DNA from: Gammaproteobacteria bacterium
GTDB lineage: Bacteria; Pseudomonadota; Gammaproteobacteria; UBA6429; Thiohalophilaceae
Assembly: GCA_024275115.1 (NCBI GenBank)
Contig: JAJRZT010000102.1
Location: forward strand, 1-64,000
Direction: 5' to 3'
Length of the DNA stretch: 64,000 nucleotides
Shown: piece after piece, positions 37,319-47,306 of the stretch
Layout of the letters: every line of letters begins with the position of its first letter
Position numbering within the stretch: position 1 is the stretch's first letter
Translations under genes and position numbers: made by a program
Notes under the pieces: model-generated
Seen by the model: only the letters and a program-made list of their open reading frames with translations
Databases searched by the model: none
Told to the model about the DNA's origin: nothing

Positions 37319-38626
37319 ATGAAAAGATTGGCTAACAAACGGATTTTATTGGGGATTACCGGCAGTATTGCCGCCTATAAAGCCGGTGAAATTATTCGCC
37401 GCTTGCGTGAAGCGAATGCCGATGTGCGTGTGGTGATGACCCAGGGCGCCACCGAATTTGTTACCCCACTCACCTTTCAGGCACTCTCCGGCAACCCTGT
37501 CCATCAACACCTTTTAGATAATGATGCCGAAGCGGCGATGGGGCATATTGAACTGGCGCGTTGGGCCGATGTGATTTTAGTGGCACCGGCCAGCGCCGAT
37601 TTTATCAGCCGGCTTTGCCTGGGGCGTGCCAATGACTTGTTGGGTGCGTTGTGCCTGGCCAGCCATGTGCCATTGGCGCTGGCTCCGGCGATGAACCAGC
37701 AAATGTGGAAAGATCCCGCTACCCAAACGAATGTGCAAACCTTACGCAGTCGTGGCGTGTTGTTGTTTGGCCCCGACAGTGGCGAACAAGCCTGTGGCGA
37801 GGTGGGTGAAGGTCGGCTTATGCAGCCACATGCGTTGATTGAAGCATTGGCCGATGTGTTTGCAACCGGCAGTTTAACCGGCCAAACAGTGTTAATTACG
37901 GCTGGCCCGACACAGGAGCCGCTCGATCCAGTACGTTATTTATCTAACCATAGTTCCGGTAAAATGGGCTATGCGTTGGCAACCGCTGCGCTGGAAGCCG
38001 GTGCCGAAGTGATACTGATCAGCGGCCCGGTGGATAACAGCGTGTTGGCATCGTTATCCCACGCAATTAAAACCGTTAATGTTACAACTGCCGAGCAAAT
38101 GTTGGAGCAGGCTCAAGCTTTTGCGCACAAAGCCGATATATTGATTGCGGCAGCGGCCGTGGCTGATTATCGCCCGGTGCTGGCGCAGACAGAGAAAATA
38201 AAAAAATCAGCCGAGAGCATGATGTTGCAACTACAACGTAACCCCGATATTTTAGCCACGCTTAAACGCCAAAGTCCGTGGTTATTCAGTGTAGGGTTTG
38301 CCGCAGAAACCGAAAACCTTGAACAACATGCACGCCAAAAGCTAAAAGACAAAGGCGTGGAAATGATAGCTGCAAACTGGGTAGGGCATGCCGCCACCGA
38401 AACCGGTGGTACCTTTGGCAGTGACAATAATGCCTTGAAATTATTCTGGCCAGGCGGTGAACTTGAGCTGGGTGTTTCCAGTAAAATCCGGCTGGCAAGG
38501 GAGCTGGTCGCCTTGATTGCATCACAGTATGATAATGCAGTTCAGTCGGGTAGACTCAATAATGAACAGCGCAATGTTAAAAATGTGGTTCAGCTTAGAA
38601 GCAATGGCAGTGATAATAATAATTAA
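37319..38626 (+). CDS. coaBC: Phosphopantothenoylcysteine decarboxylase/synthase
   Basis: 435-aa bifunctional CoA enzyme. The CoaC flavoprotein half has ILLGITGSIAAYKAGEIIR, SGNPV, HIELARWADVILVAPASADF and APAMNQQMWKDPATQ. The CoaB half begins VLITAGPTQEPLDPVRYLSN with SSGKMGYALA. It couples cysteine to phosphopantothenate and decarboxylates the product. Followed by dut, the standard order. Confidence 0.97.
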   Translation: MKRLANKRILLGITGSIAAYKAGEIIRRLREANADVRVVMTQGATEFVTPLTFQALSGNPVHQHLLDNDAEAAMGHIELARWADVILVAPASADFISRLCLGRANDLLGALCLASHVPLALAPAMNQQMWKDPATQTNVQTLRSRGVLLFGPDSGEQACGEVGEGRLMQPHALIEALADVFATGSLTGQTVLITAGPTQEPLDPVRYLSNHSSGKMGYALATAALEAGAEVILISGPVDNSVLASLSHAIKTVNVTTAEQMLEQAQAFAHKADILIAAAAVADYRPVLAQTEKIKKSAESMMLQLQRNPDILATLKRQSPWLFSVGFAAETENLEQHARQKLKDKGVEMIAANWVGHAATETGGTFGSDNNALKLFWPGGELELGVSSKIRLARELVALIASQYDNAVQSGRLNNEQRNVKNVVQLRSNGSDNNN

Positions 38627-38680
38627 ATATTAAGTTAAACCGCTTTTCAGGTTTAATACAACTTGCACAAAAGGGTTGTT

Positions 38681-39136
38681 ATGCAAAAAATTCAGTTAAA
38701 AATACTCGATGCGCGTTTGGGCAAAGAAATTGAACTGCCGGATTATGCAACGGCAGGTTCTGCAGGCATTGACTTGCGCGCCTGTCTGGATGAGCCATTA
38801 ACCATTCACCCGGGTGAAACCCATTTACTGCCCACTGGCATGGCGATTCATATTGGCGAGCCATCACTTGCTGCGGTGATTCTACCGCGCTCGGGTTTAG
38901 GCCATAAGCATGGCATTGTGTTAGGTAATCTGGTGGGTTTAATTGACTCGGATTATCAGGGACAGTTATTTGTTTCCTGCTGGAATCGGGGTGGCGATAT
39001 TTTTACGATAAACATCGGTGAACGCATTGCGCAGTTGGTATTTGTGCCGGTGGTGCAGGCCACGTTTGATATTGTGGCCGAGTTTAATGAAAGTGAACGT
39101 GCGGAAGGTGGGTTTGGCCATACCGGTCGCGGATAA
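38681..39136 (+). CDS. dut: dUTP diphosphatase
   Basis: 151 aa from ATG 38681, which has AAGGG upstream; a TTG at 38663 is less likely. The five dUTPase motifs are present: [42 protein letters not shown] and the P-loop-like [13 protein letters not shown]. It keeps dUTP low and supplies dUMP. Confidence 0.97.
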   Translation: MQKIQLKILDARLGKEIELPDYATAGSAGIDLRACLDEPLTIHPGETHLLPTGMAIHIGEPSLAAVILPRSGLGHKHGIVLGNLVGLIDSDYQGQLFVSCWNRGGDIFTINIGERIAQLVFVPVVQATFDIVAEFNESERAEGGFGHTGRG

Positions 39137-39176
39137 AAATAATAAAATAATTAGGGATTGAGGGACAGTAAATCGA

Positions 39177-41813
39177 ATGGCAAAACAGGATAAACCATTA
39201 CGCACGTCAAAGCGCCGTAAAAAAGGCGGAATAAAAAAAGGTGGTCTCACCTTAAATACTATTTCATTGTTATCGTTTGTATTGTTCAGTGCAACCTTTG
39301 TGGTGATGCTTTACATTATGCGCTGGAGTACGCTGAATATTATCGATAGCCAGAGCAGCACAATTGAGCGCAGCGCGGCCGATCAGTTTTCAAGTCATTT
39401 AAGTTTATCCATTGCCCGTTACACCGAGGGGCTGGCGGTGATTGCCAAAGATCCGCAAACACGTGATGTCATCCTGTCAGATAATCCAGAAAAAATAGTC
39501 AAACGCCAGATGCAACTGGTTAAGCTTTTTCCAAATGCATTACGTGTCCGGCTTTTAAAAGAAGGTGGCTTACGTCCTTCACAGCAGACAACACCTTATA
39601 TTGGTTTTGCCTGTGTGGATATGTTTAACCAATCTCGCAATACTAAACGTCCTCCGGGTGTGGAAACACATGTGTTTGGTACCGCGCAGCAGCATATTGA
39701 TTTTGTGCACCCTGTTTTAAATCAAGCTAAAACAAAAGTTATCGGCCATGTGCAACTTGTGGTTAACGTTAATATGTTGAATAAATGGTTAAAACTCAGC
39801 AATATTGTTGATTATGTGGAGCTTTATCAAATAGCCGGATCATCGCATAACACATTATTAATTGGCAAAACTGGGGATACTTCCTTGCGTGTGAATGATG
39901 CACCGCACAAGTACCCGGTGCAGGGTACGCAATGGGAAATAAGGATTTGGCCGAGTGCGAGTATTGATGCGCAATACGACCGCTTGTTAACCTATATCTT
40001 ATTGTTTACCGGTGTCGGGATATTTGCTGTTATTGTTTATTTATCCTGGCGTTCATTAAGCCGCGCATTAACATCCGATATTGATAATTTAGTCGGGCTG
40101 GTTGTCAGCACATTGCGAGGTGACAAGAAATATCAGTATAAAATGGAAATGAAAGAATTTAATGATGCTGCGAAACAGTTAAATGATGTTCTTGCCGGTC
40201 AGGGGCATGATCGTGAAAGAGACTCTGATCCAGACAGTGTGAGTGCGGCAAGTATGGAAATGGAATTTGATTCTGCGGCCATGTATGCATCGAGTGCATC
40301 AATGGAAGTTGAAGAGCTTGACGAAGCCGCCATGCAAAAGATCGAACAACAACGTAACAAAGAAAAGCAGAAAAGTAACCAGAGTTTAAAGCAGTCCATT
40401 CAGGAAACAGCAGAAGCATCGATGAATAAAGTCATGTCACCGCATCCACCGGCCGAAATTTTTAAAGCTTATGATATTCGTGGTGTTGTTGGTGTAAGTT
40501 TAACGGCCGAGTATGCTGAACTTATTGGTAAGGCTCTAGGCAGTGAAGCGTCCACGCGTGGTGCAAATAGCATTGCTTTTGCACGTGATGGCCGCTTATC
40601 AGGGCCTGAATTAGGGCAGGCTTTAGTGAAAGGTATTTTGTCTACCGGCATTGATGTTATTGATGTGGGTATGGTGCCAACACCGTTACTCTATTTTTCA
40701 GCACATGAGTTAACCAATGGTTCGGGTGTGATGTTAACCGGTAGCCACAACCCACCGGATTATAATGGTTTTAAAATGGTATTAGCCGGTGAAACTCTGG
40801 CCGAAGACAGTATTCAGGTTTTAAGAAAGCGTATTGAGCTTGATGATTTTGTAACGGGTACTGGCAGTTATTCAACCGTGCCAATGTTAGAAAAATACCT
40901 TAACCGCATTGTGTCGGATGTAAAACTAAAACGGCCCCTTAAGATTGTGATTGATTGTGGTAATGGTGTGGCCGGTGGTGTTGCGCCGCGCCTGTATAAC
41001 GCAATGGGTTGTGAAGTCATTGAACTGTATTGTGATATTGACGGTAAGTTTCCAAACCACCACCCGGATCCCAGTCAGCCCAAAAATCTGGTCGATTTAA
41101 TCGAAGCGGTTAAAGTGCATAAAGCCGACTTAGGGATGGCCTTTGACGGTGATGGTGACCGTTTAGGTGTGGTCAGTTCAGACGGCAATATTATCTGGCC
41201 GGATCGTTTACTGATGTTATTTGCCGAAGATGTGCTGCTACGTAACCCCGGCGCACAAATTATTTTCGATATTAAATGTACCAGCAATTTAACCAAAGTG
41301 ATTTGGGAAAAAGGCGGTGAGCCATTAATGTGGAAAACAGGCCATTCACTGATTAAGTCAAAAATGAAACAGACGGGTGCCTTGCTTGCCGGTGAAATGA
41401 GTGGCCATATCTTCTTTAAAGAACGCTGGTATGGTTTTGATGATGCGCTATATAGTGGCGCACGCTTGCTGGAAATTCTGGCTGCCGACGTTCGCCAGTC
41501 ACGGGTTGTGTTTGCGAGCTTGCCTGATTCGGTGAATACACCTGAGCTACAAATTAAAATGCGAGAAGGTGCACACCATGCCTTTATCGAAAAATTACTC
41601 GACAATGCCGACTTTGGCGAAGCCAATATTACCATGATAGATGGTATTCGTGCCGACTATGCTGATGGTTGGGGGCTGGTGCGTGCATCCAATACCACGC
41701 CTTGTTTAGTACTGCGCTTTGAAGGCCAAACCAAAGAAGCAATGGAAAAAGTACAGGCCAGGTTTAAAGAAGTGCTACTCGCAGTGGATGATACGTTGGT
41801 ATTGCCTTTCTGA
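39177..41813 (+). CDS. algC: Phosphomannomutase/phosphoglucomutase AlgC with membrane sensor-like N-terminal extension
   Basis: 878 aa. The first ~410 residues carry two TM helices (about 27-50 and 262-285) with a periplasmic domain between, then an acidic linker and a charged coil. The C-terminal ~455 residues are a full alpha-D-phosphohexomutase: IFKAYDIRGVVG, active-site Ser in MLTGSHNPPDYNGFK, metal loop AFDGDGDRLG, sugar loop GEMSGHIFF and phosphate loop RASNTTPCLVLRFEG. Long AlgC forms of this layout occur in Pseudomonas. It makes Man-1-P/Glc-1-P for LPS and exopolysaccharide. Place between dut and argB is conserved. Role of the extension unknown. Confidence 0.93.
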   Translation: MAKQDKPLRTSKRRKKGGIKKGGLTLNTISLLSFVLFSATFVVMLYIMRWSTLNIIDSQSSTIERSAADQFSSHLSLSIARYTEGLAVIAKDPQTRDVILSDNPEKIVKRQMQLVKLFPNALRVRLLKEGGLRPSQQTTPYIGFACVDMFNQSRNTKRPPGVETHVFGTAQQHIDFVHPVLNQAKTKVIGHVQLVVNVNMLNKWLKLSNIVDYVELYQIAGSSHNTLLIGKTGDTSLRVNDAPHKYPVQGTQWEIRIWPSASIDAQYDRLLTYILLFTGVGIFAVIVYLSWRSLSRALTSDIDNLVGLVVSTLRGDKKYQYKMEMKEFNDAAKQLNDVLAGQGHDRERDSDPDSVSAASMEMEFDSAAMYASSASMEVEELDEAAMQKIEQQRNKEKQKSNQSLKQSIQETAEASMNKVMSPHPPAEIFKAYDIRGVVGVSLTAEYAELIGKALGSEASTRGANSIAFARDGRLSGPELGQALVKGILSTGIDVIDVGMVPTPLLYFSAHELTNGSGVMLTGSHNPPDYNGFKMVLAGETLAEDSIQVLRKRIELDDFVTGTGSYSTVPMLEKYLNRIVSDVKLKRPLKIVIDCGNGVAGGVAPRLYNAMGCEVIELYCDIDGKFPNHHPDPSQPKNLVDLIEAVKVHKADLGMAFDGDGDRLGVVSSDGNIIWPDRLLMLFAEDVLLRNPGAQIIFDIKCTSNLTKVIWEKGGEPLMWKTGHSLIKSKMKQTGALLAGEMSGHIFFKERWYGFDDALYSGARLLEILAADVRQSRVVFASLPDSVNTPELQIKMREGAHHAFIEKLLDNADFGEANITMIDGIRADYADGWGLVRASNTTPCLVLRFEGQTKEAMEKVQARFKEVLLAVDDTLVLPF

Positions 41814-41831
41814 TTTATATTTTAAATATTT

Positions 41832-41942
41832 TTAACCACAACGGAGAGCCTGCCCCACGAAGTGTTTTGGGTACACGAAAAACACAACGAAAATAATTTT
41901 ATTATTTATAGCGTTGTGTTCTTCGGGGTTAATCTTCTCTTT
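41832..41942. repeat. Dispersed palindromic repeat, family A copy 3
   Basis: Opens with the same 25 bases as the copy at 21611 (TTAACCACAACGGAGAGCC...), continues into GTACACGAAAAACACAACG and closes with CGTTGTGTTCTTCGGGGTTA near 41923-41942. A mixed copy, apparently joining arms of the 21611 and 19177 types. Lies between algC and argB. Confidence 0.8.
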
Positions 41943-42009
41943 TCCTATTGTTATTATTAATATCCTCAGTTACCATTACTTCATTATTAACGAAGTGAAC
42001 ATTAACTAA

Positions 42010-42912
<903 letters not shown>

Positions 42913-42918
42913 ATAAAA

Positions 42919-43530
42919 ATGACGCATTCAGAATTAACCGTTAAATCAAATACGGGTAAACCTTCCCGCCGACAGCAAATACTCGAAGCACTGGCGCGTC
43001 AGCTAGAAGAAAGCCCTGGTGAACGTATTACCACGGCGGGGCTGGCTAAAGCGGTGGGTGTTTCAGAAGCGGCCTTGTACCGGCACTTTCCAAGCAAAGC
43101 CAAAATGTTTGAAGGCTTGATAGAATTTATTGAAGACTCTATTTTTGGTTTAATCAATCGCATTTTAAAGGAAGAAAGGTCATCACAGGTACGCTGTGAA
43201 CAAATATTAAAATTATTGCTTACTTTCGCCGAAAAGAATGCTGGAATGACGCGGCTATTAACCGGCGAAGCCTTAACGGGCGAAACAGAACGCTTGCGCT
43301 TGCGTATTGCTAAATTTTTTGAGCGTTTCGAAACACAATTAAAACAGGTATTGCGTGAAGGTGAAATGAACGCCGAGTTTAAACTGGATATTTCGGTGCA
43401 GGCACTTGCCAATATGATGTTAAGTTTGGCCGAAGGGCGTATTAACCAATATGTGCGTAGCTGTTTTAAGCAGTCGCCGTTAGATAACTGGCCAGAACAC
43501 TGGCGGGTTATAACGCTGGCTTTTAAATAG
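42919..43530 (+). CDS. slmA: Nucleoid occlusion factor SlmA
   Basis: 203-aa TetR-fold protein. Helix-turn-helix in ITTAGLAKAVGVSEAALYRHFPSKAKMFEGL, and the SlmA-typical C-terminus (MLSLAEGRINQYVRSCFKQSPLDNW). SlmA binds DNA sites around the chromosome and blocks FtsZ assembly over the nucleoid. Shares a transcript with argB. Confidence 0.94.
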   Translation: MTHSELTVKSNTGKPSRRQQILEALARQLEESPGERITTAGLAKAVGVSEAALYRHFPSKAKMFEGLIEFIEDSIFGLINRILKEERSSQVRCEQILKLLLTFAEKNAGMTRLLTGEALTGETERLRLRIAKFFERFETQLKQVLREGEMNAEFKLDISVQALANMMLSLAEGRINQYVRSCFKQSPLDNWPEHWRVITLAFK

Positions 43531-43540
43531 CAGGCGAGAA

Positions 43541-43636
43541 ATCAATTATATATCGTCAACGGGGTGAGAGCCGCTTCTCTCCTTAGGAAACCACAACTGT
43601 TTTGTGTCCGCCGCAAGCGGATGGGGAATTTAGATT
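43541..43636. repeat. Dispersed repeat, family B copy 1 (minus orientation)
   Basis: Runs from ATCAATTATATATCGTCAAC to GCAAGCGGATGGGGAATTTA; reverse complement matches copies at 45079, 47210 and 58938. Fixed edges are AATCTAAATTCCCC with CCGCTTGCGG on one side and GACGATATATAATTG on the other, with a variable middle. Confidence 0.85.
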
Positions 43637-43646
43637 CAAACAGTCG

Positions 43647-44273
43647 CTAACGTGGCCTGAGTGATTTTAATTCTTTAAAACGATTAATGTCATGTTGGTA
43701 CTTTTGGAAAATAACCAGTTTTTCCTGTTTTCTGTTCTCTATAAAATCATCCATTGCTTTTATCTTATTTTTTGAATTTTCAATTTCTTTTAATATAGAG
43801 TCTGGGACTTTCCTGCTTTTGCGCTCAAAATTACCTGCGCGCTGAGTATACTTATCGAGTATTTTTTGTTGCCTTGTCTGGTTACTTTCAGAAATTTTAA
43901 TAATACTTTCAATGGCGCTTATTTTAGCATCTCGGCTGAGAACAATATCATCAACGGAGGTAAATGTATTAAGAAGAATAATGTCCTGGCGACGGCGTTC
44001 ATCTTTTATGCGCTTTTTTTCGGCCTCAATTTTAGCTAATTCGGCGGCTTTTTTCTTTTCTTCGGGGGTTTTGTCGGCCGGAATGGTTCGTATAACCTGG
44101 CCTTGCGAATTCATAATTTGTATTTCACGGCCTGCATATTTAAGTGGAACCGTAAAGCTGCATTCACGAATACCTGTATCATTTGTCCAGCACTTAATCG
44201 CCGCCTGAATGGGGGCAAGATAACCGATGCTAATAAAAAATATTAAACTGCTTTTTACGGAAACCGTATTCAT
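43647..44273 (-). CDS. DUF4124-like exported coiled-coil protein
   Basis: 208 aa with signal peptide (LIFFISIGYLAPIQA). The mature N-terminus IKCWTNDTGIRECSFTVPL resembles the DUF4124 opening (two Cys around a short turn). After that comes a long Lys/Glu/Arg-rich helix (about 70-205), probably coiled coil. Periplasmic; function unknown. Divergent from the TauE-type permease gene. Confidence 0.65.
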   Translation of the reverse strand: MNTVSVKSSLIFFISIGYLAPIQAAIKCWTNDTGIRECSFTVPLKYAGREIQIMNSQGQVIRTIPADKTPEEKKKAAELAKIEAEKKRIKDERRRQDIILLNTFTSVDDIVLSRDAKISAIESIIKISESNQTRQQKILDKYTQRAGNFERKSRKVPDSILKEIENSKNKIKAMDDFIENRKQEKLVIFQKYQHDINRFKELKSLRPR

Positions 44274-44313
44274 ATTGGGTACATATTGCTTCTAATGTTT
44301 TACACTTAAGTCG

Positions 44314-45069
44314 ATGTTGGACTACCTTATCTTACTTTTAGTTTCGTTCCTTGCCAATGCCTTTTCTGCTTTTGTGGGCGGTGGCGCAGGTTTGCTGCAA
44401 TTGCCGGTTTTACTGTTTCTTGGCCTACCTTTTAGTATGGCACTTGCAACCCATAAATTAGCAACGGTGGCACTGGGTGTGGGGGCAACATTAAGGCATT
44501 GTCGCGAGCGCACACTGGATTTACGCTTTTCTGGCGTTATCCTAGCCTCGGGTTTACCCGGTGTAGTGCTTGGTGCCAATATCATTCTTCAGGTTCCCGA
44601 TAAGTTGGCGACGGCATCGCTGGGTGTATTAACCATTGGCTTAGGCTTTTACTCCTGGCTGAGCCCTGCATTGGGGCAACAGTTGCAGTTAAAACACCGA
44701 ACCTTTACAGGGTACTTAATCGGCAGTTTTGTTATATTCTTTATCGGTATTTTAAACGGATCGCTTACCTCGGGGACAGGGCTATTCGTCACACTTTGGC
44801 TTGTTTACTGGTTTGGTCTGGACTATAAGTCAGCGGTTGCTTATACATTGGTTCTGGTGGGCTTATTCTGGAATGGCAGCGGGGCATTAACACTGATGTT
44901 GCAAACGGAGGTGCGTTGGGACTGGATACCGGTATTACTGGTTGGGTCCTTTTTGGGGGGATATGTCGGAGCACATTTGTCGATCGTTAAATCCAATAAA
45001 ATGATTAAACGCACATTTGAGGTTGTGACCATTCTGGTCGGTATAAAATTAATATCAGGCGTGGTGTAG
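44314..45069 (+). CDS. TauE/SafE (TSUP) family permease
   Basis: 251 aa, about eight TM helices in two repeats. N-terminal FLANAFSAFVGGGAGLLQLPVLLFLGLP and C-terminal SFLGGYVGAHLSIVKSNKMI match the TSUP family, which exports sulfite, sulfoacetate or other organosulfur anions. The substrate cannot be read from sequence. Family B repeat follows its stop. Confidence 0.88.
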   Translation: MLDYLILLLVSFLANAFSAFVGGGAGLLQLPVLLFLGLPFSMALATHKLATVALGVGATLRHCRERTLDLRFSGVILASGLPGVVLGANIILQVPDKLATASLGVLTIGLGFYSWLSPALGQQLQLKHRTFTGYLIGSFVIFFIGILNGSLTSGTGLFVTLWLVYWFGLDYKSAVAYTLVLVGLFWNGSGALTLMLQTEVRWDWIPVLLVGSFLGGYVGAHLSIVKSNKMIKRTFEVVTILVGIKLISGVV

Positions 45070-45078
45070 ATATATTTT

Positions 45079-45175
45079 AATCTAGATTTCCCGTCCGCTT
45101 GCGGCGGGCGCAAAACCGTTGGGGTTTCCAAAGGGGAGAAGCGGAGTCACCCCTCCCCTTTGACGATATATAATT
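45079..45175. repeat. Dispersed repeat, family B copy 2
   Basis: From AATCTAGATTTCCCGTCCGC to TTTGACGATATATAATTG. Contains CAAAACCGTTGGGGTTTCC as in the other copies, and an extra AAGGGG...CCCCTT hairpin. Confidence 0.85.
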
Positions 45176-45203
45176 GTTTCAGCGCTTACTTTCAGGCTGG
45201 ATG

Positions 45204-45533
45204 TCAGTTTTGGGGATCAACACACTTGTAAACATAAAAGGTTTGCTTTCCCATTTTTATTGGTGAGGCGGCAACTACCGTGTCACCATGGAGATCCGGG
45301 GCTGCATTTCGTGCCAACCGTTGCAGCTCTTTTGCGACTTCCGTCTTATTGCGCTCAATGCCCGCGACTTTATCACGTACCGAAACCGTTGCCTTCCCTT
45401 TTTTAACACAACTGTTAATTTCATACGGTTCCAGTACCCGCACTTTTTCACCCCGTTGTGATAATGGTGCCCAGGTGCAGGCTAACTGGAATAAAGTACT
45501 GGCGAACAGGGTGATAAGTAAAATTCGTGACAT
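45204..45533 (-). CDS. DUF4156 lipoprotein
   Basis: 109 aa with lipobox LFQLACTW. The body (GEKVRVLEPYEINSCVKKGKAT to DTVVAASPIKMGKQTFYVYKC) has the DUF4156 pattern with two conserved Cys, as in E. coli YjeI. Envelope lipoprotein of unknown role. Downstream of the DUF393 group on the same strand, 83 bases away. Confidence 0.78.
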   Translation of the reverse strand: MSRILLITLFASTLFQLACTWAPLSQRGEKVRVLEPYEINSCVKKGKATVSVRDKVAGIERNKTEVAKELQRLARNAAPDLHGDTVVAASPIKMGKQTFYVYKCVDPQN

Positions 45534-45616
45534 GTTGGTAGGCTCTCAATGGTAAATAGTTGGCAAAATATTACAGAAGAATTTGTGTATTGAAAAGAAC
45601 AATAGCCAAATAATAT

Positions 45617-46024
45617 TTAAAAATTAGTGTTTTTTGAACGTCCCAGGTTATTAATTTTAGTTTTTCCCAGGATCTTCAGAAGTAAATGGCGGAAAAAGCG
45701 TAAAACAGGGTAAAAGTAAGTCGAAAGAAGTTTTGATTTAAACAACCCATAGTTAAGACGGTTGAGCATGCCTGAACGAGTGCTAATTAAGGCCAGCTTA
45801 TGGATTGCATCTGCACCGGAATAAAAGTTATTTTCTATTTTTAAAACCATGCCTTCATCTATGTCCAGTCCTTGACGGGTGACTTCATCCATTACAGCTG
45901 AATTTTCACGTGCATTGACTATTTTAAGCTGCCCGACCGTTTTTTTAATTTGAATGATCTGGCAATAATATCGGCAGACAGGGCAGTCTTTATCGTAGAT
46001 TAACAGGATTTTGTTTTGGCTCAT
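45617..46024 (-). CDS. DUF393 (DCC) thiol-disulfide oxidoreductase-like protein
   Basis: 135 aa. LLIYDKDCPVCRYYCQII holds the CPxC active-site-like motif of DUF393, followed by VNARENSAVM and ADAIHKLALIS. DUF393 proteins often occur beside HTTM proteins, as here: the HTTM gene lies 27 bases upstream and the three-gene set (144-aa protein, HTTM, DUF393) probably forms an operon. No pathway is established. Confidence 0.85.
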   Translation of the reverse strand: MSQNKILLIYDKDCPVCRYYCQIIQIKKTVGQLKIVNARENSAVMDEVTRQGLDIDEGMVLKIENNFYSGADAIHKLALISTRSGMLNRLNYGLFKSKLLSTYFYPVLRFFRHLLLKILGKTKINNLGRSKNTNF

Positions 46025-46051
46025 AAACGCTGCAGTGATTGGGTAGAATAC

Positions 46052-46741
46052 TTACAGTGTAGCGAAAACCCGTTGTTGAAACCAGAGCAGGGCAGGGTAG
46101 GCGGCAATCCATATCCAGAAGAATCGGTTCAGCCCAAAAAAACACGCATTCGAAAAATGAAAGCTGGCAGTAATAGCCAGTGCAATATACAGGCTGGTCG
46201 TTGACAGCAATGCAAACGGAAAGAGTAATTCAAAAAGCATTACCCCCCATGACATAAAAAAAAGTAACCGGGGTGATGCTGCCCATCGCCGAAGTGACTT
46301 GCTAACCGGGTAAGCAGAAAACTGAAAAACATCACATAAGGCGCGGCCACTGCGCCAGTCAGGATTTACAATTTTTACCCAGCCAGAAATAAAATAAGAT
46401 AAAATAAGTTGCAGGGCAAGGTAACCAAAGGCCACTTCCTGCCAGTAGCGAGTTGGGGCAATGAGCGTTAACCACAAGCAAAGCAGGACTAGCAAACTCA
46501 TACGATCTGCGCCGCCGTTATAAGGCCCCTGAAAACGGTGTAAAATGGCGAGCCCAAATAACAATAACAAGCTGGTTACCCAGATAGTCTGGAAGCCGAT
46601 AATCAGTAGTATGGCTAATAGCAGCCGAGCTAAAAACAAGCGGCGCTCATTAGTAAAGGACACCATATGCTCAATGCTTTGCTGGGCAAAGGCAAAGCCT
46701 AGTAAAATTTCGGTCAGGCGAATGGCTGTATCAAAATCCAT
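46052..46741 (-). CDS. HTTM-like polytopic membrane protein
   Basis: 229 aa, five or six TM helices. Segments FISGWVKIVNPDWRSGRALCDV and FFGLNRFFWIWIAAYPALLW resemble the HTTM domain of vitamin-K-dependent-carboxylase-like bacterial proteins. It is shorter than full HTTM proteins. Fifteen bases separate it from the 144-aa gene upstream, and a DUF393 gene follows. Likely an electron-transfer or carboxylation-like membrane unit, by family association only. Confidence 0.75.
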   Translation of the reverse strand: MDFDTAIRLTEILLGFAFAQQSIEHMVSFTNERRLFLARLLLAILLIIGFQTIWVTSLLLLFGLAILHRFQGPYNGGADRMSLLVLLCLWLTLIAPTRYWQEVAFGYLALQLILSYFISGWVKIVNPDWRSGRALCDVFQFSAYPVSKSLRRWAASPRLLFFMSWGVMLFELLFPFALLSTTSLYIALAITASFHFSNACFFGLNRFFWIWIAAYPALLWFQQRVFATL

Positions 46742-46755
46742 TTTGTGTCATTCCA

Positions 46756-47190
46756 TTATAATGCCTGTATACGTGAATGAAAGACAATATCATGCCGGAG
46801 TTTCTCACCTTGCCGTTGTACCAGCTCTAATCGAAATTGCAGATAGTTTTCTTCTGGGGATAGAGTCACCGATAATTCCTGGCTAATACGCTTTAATATT
46901 TCATCTTCACTGTGTTGGCGTACCAGGGGTTGAGTATGTTGTGCGATAATGCGTTCAGCACAGCTCATTACAAACAGCGACTCATTCCATCTTGGGTTCC
47001 AGAGCATCCGCGTTAGCATTTGTTTAAAAGTAATATTATCCGGGCGTGGTCTGAATGTTTGCCATTGTTGTGGCGTTTCATTCTTTGTATTGAGCAAAGC
47101 AAACTGAATGCGTGGTGAGGGTGCTATTACATCGAAAAAATTCCAGGAAGGCAGCAGTGCTGGTAACAGAAGTTTTAATGTATGTAGCAT
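46756..47190 (-). CDS. Conserved-looking protein of the HTTM/DUF393 cluster
   Basis: 144 aa, no clear signal peptide though the N-terminus LKLLLPALLPSW is hydrophobic. Charged and aromatic-rich body (FFDVIAPSPRIQFALL, FRPRPDNITFKQML, LWNPRWNESLFVMSCAERI). I cannot name the family, but I have an impression of the PSWxFFDVIAPSPRI pattern from HTTM neighbourhoods. First gene of the three-gene cluster; a family B repeat lies upstream. Confidence 0.65.
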   Translation of the reverse strand: MLHTLKLLLPALLPSWNFFDVIAPSPRIQFALLNTKNETPQQWQTFRPRPDNITFKQMLTRMLWNPRWNESLFVMSCAERIIAQHTQPLVRQHSEDEILKRISQELSVTLSPEENYLQFRLELVQRQGEKLRHDIVFHSRIQAL

Positions 47191-47209
47191 ATTTTAAAAT
47201 ATGTACCTT

Positions 47210-47291
47210 AATCTAAATTCCCCATCCGCTTGCGGCGGGCACAAAACCGTTGGGGTTTCCAAAGGGGTGCATACCCCGCTGACGATATAGA
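47210..47291. repeat. Dispersed repeat, family B copy 3
   Basis: AATCTAAATTCCCCATCCGC ... GCACAAAACCGTTGGGGTTT ... CTGACGATATAG. The shortest copy; lies upstream of the HTTM cluster and downstream of rpiA. Confidence 0.85.
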
Positions 47292-47306
47292 CTGATTTTT
47301 GGCTTA

